DNA from: Elysia marginata
Lineage: Eukaryota; Mollusca; Gastropoda; Plakobranchidae
Length of the DNA stretch: 25,249 bases
Assembly (NCBI GenBank): GCA_019649035.1
Contig: BMAT01002771.1
Span: forward strand, 610,252 to 635,500
Direction of reading: 5' to 3'
A program made the translations under genes and the position numbers. Positions 1 to 10,700 of this stretch are shown in pieces (position 1 is the stretch's first letter; every line of letters starts with the position of its first letter). Under the pieces are notes generated by a model. The model was given only the letters and a program-made list of their open reading frames with translations, was not told the DNA's origin and did not search any database.

Positions 1-426
1 ACCTAGAGAAACTTTCAAGATAAAAAAATTGGAAAAAGGTAATTTATCATGAGATTTAGGCAAAACACATTGAAACAAAATTTTTTTGGCAAAGAAACTT
101 TATCACATCTTCTCCATTTTTGTTGGATTTCAATGACATTTGGCTTTCTGCGATGCAGAACAAGAAATGCTGTATAGAGTTCAAGATAAAAAGAAACTTA
201 TTAGTTCTAAGTTTCTTTGTCATAGTAATTTGATAATGTAATTTTCTACCAACATAAAAGCATTTCCTAACAGTATTTTCAGTGGGGCATTTTTAGGAAT
301 TCTTTTTGACCAAGTCATCACTCGTGTGTAGTGGGGGAGAGGGGTTTATACAAGTAAATATCTGGAGCTATACAGCCGGGTATTAAGATTGTGAATAGCT
401 CTTCTTCTATGCTACTTGGGAAACAC

Positions 427-443
427 AAAAAAAGGGGGGGGGG
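427..443. repeat. A7 G10 homopolymer run
   Basis: Seven A followed by ten G on the plus strand (C10 T7 in the transcript). A simple slippage-prone tract within the intron. Confidence 0.9.
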
Positions 444-1280
444 TAAAAGGAGTAAGACAACTCATTCACAAGGAAGAAACTAAAAACAGATAAAAAGAAC
501 TTATAAAAATTTGTAGACATTCTTAACTCAAAATAATATAGATGTTTTCTTTGATAAGAAAATTCAACTAAAAATATTGCATTGCACATGATGTCAAAGA
601 CATGCTAACATAAGCTTTCTATACAAGGCCAGAGAACACACATGCGAAATTTCACTTTTCCTCTTGAATTAAAAATAAAGGAACAAAATGATTTGAAAAA
701 CTCAAATTGCAATAAGTCTTGACGCTTACATGCTATTTAAAATACAGACACTACAAATGTAAGATTTGTAAAGGAGGATGACGTTCATTCAGTATAGGCT
801 AGAGTTGGCATGGTAATAAACAATACCTTGCGAGGTTATAAGCAAGGCACTCTCAAATTATTTTGAACAATTATCATCATTCAAATCAGTACCAAATAGC
901 ACTTGAAGGACACCAGCCATATAGAAAAGTTCATTTTTCAACATACTTTTGAATGAACATTCTGAACAAAGAAAGCATACACACTAAACATCATAAACTC
1001 TACTTTGAATGTGATACTAAAAACGTGCAATAATTTTTTTCAACTAGCAGCATGTGAACTTCTCAGGTGAACCTCGCCTATGTTCACTGAAATTTTACTT
1101 CATTTGTTTTTTTGTAGTTCTGACTAGCATTTTGGCATTAAACAATACTAAAGTATGGTATCTGAAAGATTTGGTTAATAACACAACAACAACTTGAAGG
1201 TACTCATATTAATACTGCAAAAATCTTTAACGACATACTGTGTATGAGTGTAATTTTATGGTAGTTTGCTGAAATGTTGT

Positions 1281-1308
1281 ACTACTACTGTTACAACTAC
1301 TACTACTA
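1281..1308. repeat. Imperfect (ACT)n microsatellite
   Basis: Three ACT units, an interruption (GTTACA), then further ACT units. Short, in the intron; no function is implied. Confidence 0.8.
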
Positions 1309-1735
1309 TGCTTGTGTTGTTTGCAAGACTTTACATCATGCCATTAGTGCCAATCTTTTTCTTTCTTTCACTGTCTTTCTTTAGTATTTTTATATTGTGT
1401 TATAACTCTGACACATCCATGGTTAGAGCAGCCAGCAATCTAGTTTAGTAAACTTAAAAATAAAAGGAAAGCAAACAAACCAAGTTTTGTAGCTTTAACT
1501 ATCACAGCAGGCTGAAAACAATCCACGAGGCAAAAACTGAATGAAATCTTCAGGCAGGCACTTGTGAGAGGGGATTGTGGTTCCACATATCCTAGCATGC
1601 AGGAGGTGTAAGGTCCACAGCAGGCAGTCATGTCAGACTGAAATGTTACAGCACTTGGCACATCTCATTGAACAAAAGATGCTTGCCGGGGTTTTCATGC
1701 AAATAGCAAAATGCATGAGAAAAAGGTATGTATAC

Positions 1736-4700
1736 CTTTCTTCTGTCTCTGGCTGTGATTCCTGCCTTAAGGTTTAGCTTTAAAAGCTTGTCAGTGAGCC
1801 GAAGAGCCTCAAGTTCTGGTGTGCTGGCTTCAGGTTCGCTACTCATAGGAGAAGATAGAGAGCTGAATGTGTCACTTTGACTTGGACTGGCTTCAGGTTG
1901 CAAACTTAATCTCTTCAGGTGATCCTTATGAAGCTTGCCAGGACTAGATGCCATCTTATCCACAACAGCTTTCCCTTCTACGGTTCTATTATCTACAATA
2001 ACATCCACATCCAACCTACTGTCTCCCGTAGATATGGATTTGTCCCCGTCAACCTTTACAACTACCTGATTTCCCCCCTTATCTTGAGACAAAGAACTAT
2101 GGCTGCTTTGTCCATTCCTAAAATCATTATCGACGTTAGAAGGAAAATCTTTAAACCTGACCCTATATCCATGTTTTGCCCTGTTTGAAGGTGTGTTTTT
2201 GTCTTTTAGGATGGACTCGCCTGCCTCCTCAGTAATTTCCTCAGAAGAGCTCCGTGAGCTAAACAGAGCCCTTTTATTGCTCTTGCCTGGAATCTCTTCA
2301 TCTTTCTCATCATCTAAAGCTTGATCTGAAAGTTGAGAGCTTCCATTCTCAACAAGTGTACTTTGCTTGTCCGCTTCTATTTTGGACTTATTTGGATGTA
2401 TTGTTTTACTTTGGTCTTGGGAATTCCTAGTTGAAACAGTTTCAGCATCTTTCTCATTGACTTCTTTTTCCTGCTTATGTTTCAAGTTTATATTAGACAC
2501 ACCATCTTGGATTAGGGAGGATTCAGGGAGGGGGAAACAGAATATTCCATCTGGCCTACCAGACTCATGTGGACTGATTAAATAGTCGCTGGGATCATAA
2601 TACACTTTGCCCTCTTCAGGTTTCCCACCTCCTGCAATCTTAATGTCTGGCTTAATCTTTATATCCTTTCCATTTGCACCAGATTCTGCTTGTTCGGTTT
2701 CAATGTGGTTTTGAGTTTTAAGGACATTGAAAGTTTTTGAGTCTGATGTTTCCTTTGAAGTTGCATCTTTTGAAAGCTGGGAATCTGGATCACAATTCAG
2801 ACTGCTTCCACTGGTCTTCTTGGCAGGTTTATCTCCCTTATCTGCAACTGAAGTCGCTTCATCCAAATGGTCTTCAGATTTCCTTTTATGATTGACAGGA
2901 GGTCTGAGAATTTCATCACCATCAGTGGCTAGAATTTTAGGAACATCCACATTGGCTTTAATGTTATCGCCTCTCTGCTTTTCAAATGATGAATCAAAGT
3001 TCTGGCCGTTGCTAATTGCTGTTGTAGACGCATCAAAACCTGGGCTGGGAAGTGGATTTTGTTTTGCGACAAGGTCCTTTGAAATTCCCTCTTGTTTACC
3101 ATTCGGGAACTTCGGGATGGGTAACTCTTTGTTTGCGCCCTCTGGTTCTAAACCTTCGTGAGTATTAGTGAAGCTTAGTCCTGGTTGTAAAAATGTGCTT
3201 TGATGTTTTAATTCCTGGTTTACAGATTTGATGTCCCTGCCATTTAGGTCAGTCGGTGAAGGATCTAATGAGTTAATTTGTAAACCACTTTGAAGAGTAT
3301 CAGTCAAGTCCTTATAATCTAAGTTGCCTTTGTTTCCAAAGTCAACTGTCATAGAAGTACTGTCAGAAGGAATTGGCCCACTTTCAATGCTGGACTCCAA
3401 GGAGTCTGGGGGCAGATTTTCTTTCGGGTACCTTTCAGGCAGTTCCAAAAACTCATCTGACAGAGTCATGGGCTCCTTGGGCAGTGACGGTAAGCTTGGA
3501 ACTTTGTCTAGGTTTTCTTTGGGTTGCCTTTTTGGTAAATCTAGAAACTCATTTGAGAGAGAAATATTGAGAGAAGCCAAATCAGAACCTTCGTTTGTTA
3601 ATCCCCGTCCTCTAAATGATGCATTAGGTCTAATAACTATACTTTCTGGGGTCAGATAATTACCAAAACTAGGGAGTGCCTTTTGCTCAGACCGCCGCGA
3701 ATCTCTCATCGGAGACAGAGATGCACATCTTTCACGGAAAGGAACAGGGCTGGGAGATAGTTGCCTTGAATGATCTCGCAGTCCTTCACGGGTAGTTGTG
3801 CTAAAAATAAGGCCAGCTGATATCGCGTCTTTGAAGTTGATACCTTGTTTAGAAACAGGATGGACGTATGTGCCTTGGTGTGAGTTGATTATAGATTTCT
3901 TGATGGCGTCTCCTAAAGTTACAACATTTTCCTGTGTCAAATCCCTGATTTCTGGGTGAGAGGTGGCAATTACACGATCAACAATCAAATCATCAAGGCA
4001 TTTTGTGGCTCCAGTTGATGGGTGTACAAACTGACCAGTGAGTTCGAAATAAAGGCCTTGGTCAACAGCAGAAAATAAGGACAGACCTTTGGGACTTAGC
4101 ACATAACCTTTCTCTACTGCTACAGCAAGAGACATTGTTTCACCAGTTTGAGGGTTTTTAAAGTTTCCGGACTTCATGTCAATGAGACCCATACTTGTAG
4201 CTCGTCGTAAAGGTATACCTTGGACATGGTCTGGATCAAGAACCTGAGAATTAGAGCGATGAAGGATCCCACTGGAAAAGGCATCTTCAAACTGCTGCTT
4301 TCTATCTCCCTCTGACGTATCCTCTATATTGATGATGATTGTATTCCTAGGGCTAACTTTTTCCTTGAATATGAGCCCAACATCTCGGGCTTGCTTTAGG
4401 GTCAGTACAGCTCCTGTGTGGTGATCAAGAAATTTTCCATGTTCACCATCAATGACGGTTGCATCAATGGCTTCTTTTAAAGTCAGGGGATGCTCAGTAT
4501 CAGAACAAATGATCTCTTTCAAAGAGCTGTCAATAAGACCTGTTTTGATTGCATCTGATAGGTTTTGCGAATCACCGGTTTCTGGATCCCAAAAGAGCGA
4601 ACTGTCATCATCATAGATTCCCTTCTCAATAGCATTGTACAAAGATAAAGGCTTCTCTTCAATAAGCTGGTTTCTGATGGCATCTTGTAACATGGAGTCA

Positions 4701-7700
4701 AGGGAAGCAGACAGTTCATCGTCCAGGGGATTCCATCTTGACTGCAGATCTTTCATCAGCTCCTCTTTTCTTGAAGTTGTAAATACTCCGAAATGGTCTT
4801 CTAGATCATTTGTACTGTGGCTCCTCTCAGTTTTAAATAATGATTCAGTCTTCTCTTCAGTATTTTTGTAAATGCTGTCTCCACAAGAACTTTGACTGCG
4901 TTCATAAAATAACCTTTTGGTGTTTTCGGGCGAGTGCTCATCAAATGTCACTGGAATTGATGCTTCACTCTCTGTGAAGCTCACATCAAGACCTTCTGGA
5001 AGTTGTGAAGACTCTTGGTTGCTATTGTTTCTCTTTGACAAGTCATCATTAGCTTTGAATTCACTGGCGCTTTTTTCGTTTGCCCCTAAAGCATCGGTCT
5101 GCCTCTCTCGATCAATGGCAAGACATGTAGAGTCTGCAACAACATTGACCTCATTCTTGCTGGGAACACTTCCAAAACAAATGCCTTCCATGGGAGACCT
5201 GTGGCTTGAGTCAGGCATGTCATCAGGTACAGTTTGGAAAGCCCCATGAAAAGGCTCTTTTACTTGATCTAAAAGCGGATATGTATTTAACTGCTGGTTA
5301 TGGACTACCTCTTTTATCCTGTTCTCCTTAATTTGTTTGGGCCTCTCATCAGGGATGCCGAATCTGTCTGGTGAGACTTTTTGAGGTTTGATCAACTCAG
5401 GGATTACATCTTTCCTCACGTTAATGCTTGCAGTATCTGTGAAAATAACTTCGTTTTGATGTCCATCTTCGTACCTATCCCCGCTATTGCTGATAGAACC
5501 AGACGTTTCTATACTATCCGCTGCTTGACTGGTCCTGAAGCCTGAGCTAAAAGAATCTGTCTCCATTGAAACCTCAGTGTCTCTCGAAACAGATGTAGTT
5601 GAGGATTTGATGGAGGTGACTGAAGATTTCGCTGAAGATAACGATGAGATGTACCCAAGGGAAGAGGATGCAATATAGTCAGAGCTACAAAGGGAGGATA
5701 GGCTCTGTTTGAACTCTTCATCTGTTTGCTTGTGTTGAGCGACGAGCAGACGCTTTGTATCAACAGCATCAGTTAAAGAAAATGGCATATTAGCAGCTAT
5801 GTAGTTTCCTGTGTTGGGGTCTATGAGACCTTTATCAACTGCTTGTTTTAACGAAAAAATCCCCAGATCAGGTACAGCAACCTGAGGTTTGTCTTCATTT
5901 ATGACCCCGCTTTTGACAGCTTCTGCAAGAGTTATTTTGTTGCCACTGAATGGGTCAATGAATCTTTGATTTTTCTCATCATACAGCCCAGATGACAACA
6001 CATCACCGAGAAGAAAACCCCCATCTGGAATTTCGATGAGAATGTTCTTGTTGAACGCTGATACAATGTCGTGACTTTCTAATGTACGTGAGTAAATTAG
6101 TTTGTCATCATCAACAAAAACGATGCCCTCGTGGCATGCATCATCAAGGAAAAGATATTTTCCATTGTCATTTACACTGACCAGTAATTGACTGACATCG
6201 ACCAATCCAATTTCAATGGCCTTCTGAACAGACAAAGGCTTCCTTGATAATGGGTCCATGATTCGTCCATAATTATTCTGAAGAAGACCAGCATCAATGG
6301 CTTGCTGCAAAGTTATTGAAATGGACTGAATGTTTTCTTGGATAAGTCCCCTATCCATGGCTTCTCGCAAATTCAACAACTCATTTGACTCTGTATCAAG
6401 TATCACTCCCACTTTGGGGTCTAAGATCTTTGCATGTTTTGCTTCTTCACATGTTAAAAGTGTATTTGATTTGCTGTCGAGAACAAGAAATGTATCCGGA
6501 TCTATATATCCTTCAACTATCATATCTTTGAGGCTCCACACTCGTCCCGAAGAAGGGTCAATAAATTTGCCGGTCCTCCTGTTGAATAAGCCTTGTTTAA
6601 TGGCCTCAAGTAAGCTTTTGTCTGGAACAAAAGCATCCGAAAAAATGAGGCAATTGTCAAATGCTTCTTGAAACGAAACACGCCTGTTCTCATCCCCAGA
6701 CGAGAATTTGCCTGTTTGGTTGTCCACCAGTCCACGATTAATTGCACCATCAATGCTTAAGAGAGTTTTCATTCTCACATCTCTTACTGATATAGACATG
6801 CGGTCTATAAGATTTGTCTCTAAAGCCTCTTGCAAGTTCATTTCATAGGACCCAACAGGATCTTTGAAACGGCAGGTAGAAACATCCATGAGGTTTTCAT
6901 CAATTGCTTCAAGTAGAGACATAGCCGGCTGACTGCTGGTATCTAAGATTATGCCCTTGTCCATACCATCAACAATATTAAACCTTTCACCATCAGCGGT
7001 GCTCACACACATTCCCTCTTCGAGATCGACTATATCTCGTTCTACAGCCATTTCCAAATTCAATATCTCACCACTCTCTGTGTCTCGTATTTTAATCAAA
7101 TCTATGTCCACGATACCAAACTCCAAAGCTGTGTTGACATTTATTTCTTCATTGGTGTCAGGGTTTACAAACTGATTAGAAGAAATGTTAAAAAGACCCT
7201 CATCTAATGCTTCAGCCAGGGACAAATGTAATGGCGCTTTTGACTTGAGAATTAGACCCTTCTCCAAGGCAAAATTCAGTGCGATTGGAACACCATGAGA
7301 ATCAATCATTTTTCCAGATTCTGGATCTAGCAGCCTTTTCTCTAAGGCCTCCTTCAATGAAATTATGTCACCACTAAAAGGATCCCTAAGAAGTGAGTCG
7401 TTATGAATGAGACCTGCTTTAAGTGCCTTTGGTAAGGATAAAAACCCATCTCTGGACATAATTGAATTTGAAACTGGATCATAAATGCCACTGCTTATGG
7501 CCTCGTCTAAAGTAAGGCTACATTTTCTAGCCATTATTGAGCTTCTGCGCCGGGCGCTATTGAACTTAGGCATTCCAAGGCAGTCAGAAATGGACAAAAG
7601 TTTTCCACCTGGCAAAAGCAAGTCAAGTGTGTCTGTATTCAAAATGCCTTTTCTTATTGCTTCCTGCAAAGAAATACATCTTCCATCATGCTCTGTCAGC

Positions 7701-10700
7701 TCAGATTTTGGATCAATAATACCATCAGCGATGGCTTGGGTGATTGTCATAAGTGATTTGGTGGATGGATGAATGATTCTCTTTTCATCAAAGTCAAGGA
7801 TACCATTTTCTGCAGCAGTTAATAGATCAAGGAATGGCCTAGGGGTGTTTCTCAGAATACCCTTTTCCTTGGCATCAGAAAGGGAGTATTTCTCTCCACT
7901 AGAAGTGTCTAACACTAAGCTGGCCTCGATCTCGACCAAGCCAATATTTAGAGCCTCGGTGAAGTCGTATGTAAGACCAGTGCTTCTTTCTACAACATAA
8001 GTCCTTTCAGGAGTTAAAAAGCCTTTGTTGTAGGCAGTTTCAAAAGTCAGCACCTCATCTCCAACATTGACGTGACCAGTAGTGGTGTCAATTAGGTTCA
8101 AATCAACTGCTTCAAACACTGACATTGGAAATTTGTCCTTGAGGTTATCAGCTACATTCTCAAGAGATTGCATGCTAGCTGAAGTTGACAAGGAAATATT
8201 CATACTTTCCTCATTTTGGTGACAAATTAGTCCAGCAGCAACAGCACTGCACAATGAAATGGGCTTGTCCAACAGACAGTGAAAATATGTATTAGTTTCT
8301 GGGTCTAAAATGTTCTCATCAATGGCTTCTGGTACAGTGAGCCAAGAATCAGTTCTGCAGTCCAGTACTTCTTTCTTTGCCATATCAATCAGATTCTTAT
8401 CCATCATGTTTTGCAGTGTTAAATGTCGCTTTGAAGGATCTGTTGGGTTTAGAAAGCGCTCTTTCCTAGAGTCAAACTTTGATGACAGTATTGTTCGATG
8501 GAGTGATGCTGCCCTATGATCAAAAGTCAGACCTTCCTCACTCGCTACCATCCATGATAGACGTTTTTCACAAGTTGTATCCGTCACCCTTGCATCATCA
8601 ACACAGAGAAGAGATTTAGATATGGCTTGAGGAATATCAAACCATTTTTCGCTCATCCTATCTTTGATCTCGGTATTCACAGAAGCTTCTCCTGTGGCAA
8701 TGAGTTTGACCAGTCCATGTCCAAGTTCCCTCCTAAGGCATCCTACCATGTGTTCATCCTCAACCCTGTTGCCCTCTGATTTCACCACAAGAATGCCCTG
8801 GTTCATTGCCTCAGGCAAGGACAGTACAAATCCAGAGTTCATGTCCACAACCTTTCCTGTTTTGCCATCTACTTGTCCAGACGACAGAGCCTCAGTTATA
8901 TTCTTATGCTCCTCCTCTTGAAACTGTCGCACTTTGAGATTCCTGGGAAGTATTGAACACCCCAATGCCTCTTGAAAGCTAACAAGAGTCCCCTTCTTAG
9001 GATGAGAAATCTTCTCTGACTCAGCATGCCAAAAATTTTGAAGCAGGTTATTTGTGTAAAGAGAAAGAAAACCTTCAAAATCCTCATCAGGTGGCACAGT
9101 GTTATCGAAATCTAAAATTTGAGAGCTGAGATGAAACTTTCTGTCAAGTTCTTTGCTTGAAGCCTCCAAGTCAGATGAAAATGTTTCCAACAGGTTGGCT
9201 GTTTCAATTGAGCTGGCCTTGGATGAGACCTCACTGATTGCGCTGCCTTTTTCTTGATTTTTAATGGTGTAAAGACCGTCAAAATCCTCATCGGCTGACA
9301 CAGTGTTATGAAAATCTTCGATTTGAGAGCCGAAACGAGACTTTTTGCCAAGTTCTTTGCTTGGAGCCTCCAAGTCAGATGAAGATGTTTCCAACAGGTT
9401 AGCTGCTTTAACTAGCCGGACCTTAGATGAAACCTCACCAATTGCACTAGATTTTGCATGATCATTGGTGATGTAAAGACCTTCAAAATCCTCATCAGCT
9501 GACTTTGTGTTATTAAAATGTAAAATTTTAGAGCTGGGATGAGACCTTTTGTCAATTTCTTTGCTTGGAGGCTCCAAGTCAGACGAAGATGTTTCCAACA
9601 GGTTGTCAGCTTTAATTGAGCTTACCTTGGATGAAATCTCACTGATAGCGCGGCCCTTTTCTTGATTTTTTATGATGTAAAGACTTTCAAGATCCTCATC
9701 AGCTGGATTGGTATTATGAAAATCTATGATCTGAGAGCTGAAACGAGACTTTTTGTCAAGTTCTTTGCTTGGAGCCTCCAAGTCAGATGAAGATGTTTCC
9801 AACAGGTTGGCTGCTTTAACTAAGCTGACCTTGGATGAAACCTCACCGAATGCACTAGATATTCCATGATCTTTAGTGATGTAAAGACCTTCGAAATCCT
9901 CATCAGCTGACTTTGTGTTATTAAAATCTAAAATTTGAGAGCTGAAACGAGACTTTTTGTCAAGTTCTTTGCTTGTAGCCTCCAAGTTGCTTGGAGCCTC
10001 CAAGTCAGGTGAAGATGTTTCCAACAGGTTGGCTGCTTTAACTAAGCTGACCTTGGATGAAACCTCACCGATTGCATTGGATTTTCCCTGATCTTTAGTG
10101 ATGTAAAGAAGGCCTTCAAAATCCTCTTCCGCTGGCACAGCCTTTTTGTAGTCTAAAGTTTGAGAGCTGGGATGAGGCTTTTTGACAATTTCTTTGCCTG
10201 GAGCCTCCAAGTCAGATGAAGATGCTTTCAACAGGTTGGCTGCTTTAACTGAGCTAACCTCGGATGAAACCTCACGGATTGCCCTGCCTCTTTCTTGAAT
10301 TTTAACGATATTAAGACCTTCAAAATCCTCATCAGGTGTCACAGTGTTATTAAAATCTAAAGTTTGAGAGCTGGGATGAAACTTTTTGTCAAATTCTTTG
10401 GTTGAAGTCTCCAAGTCTGATGAAGTTGTTTCCAACAGGTTGGCTGTTTTAACTGTGTTGGCCTTGGATGAAACCTCACTGATTGCCCTGCCTCTTTCTT
10501 GAATTTTAACGATATTAAGACCTTCAAAATCCTCATCAGGTGTCACAGTGTTATCAAAATCTAAAATTTGAGAGCTGAGATGAAACTTTCTGTCAAATTC
10601 TTTGCTTGGAGCCTCCAAGTCAGACGAAGATGTTTCCAACAGGTTGGCTGCTTTAACTGAGATTACTTTGGACGAAACCTCACTTATAGTGTTGCTTTCC

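Larger units (their letters stand above)
1..1735 (-). other. Intron downstream of E3 (partial)
   Basis: AT-rich sequence with no coding exon that I can support on either strand. It begins, in transcript direction, with the E3 donor GTATAC at 1735. It holds a homopolymer pair A7G10 (427-443) and a short imperfect ACT trinucleotide run (1281-1308). I saw no AATAAA poly(A) signal on the minus strand between the donor and position 1, so transcript ending here is not supported. Confidence 0.7.
1736..3802 (-). other. Disordered C-terminal tail of E3
   Basis: 689 residues of Ser-, Lys-, Asp- and Pro-rich sequence with no plakin repeat. It starts with an Arg/Ser/Pro segment (RQLSPSPVPFRERCASLSP) and contains a duplicated 16-residue motif (3413-3460 and 3509-3556), basic clusters (NHKRKSEDH, KPAKKTSG) and an aromatic island (2519-2608). 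It ends in SPSQSDTFSSLSSPMSSEPE, then a helix-like segment at the splice junction. It is a probable flexible hinge between the plakin repeats and the rod; no enzymatic motif is seen. Confidence 0.75.

Noticed and set aside
9068-10687. Array of 204-bp units as an assembly artefact or satellite DNA
   Set aside because: Every copy is in frame, the copies differ by scattered substitutions and in-frame indels, and the array continues smoothly into linker and plakin repeats, so it is a real coding repeat; copy number should still be confirmed with long reads.
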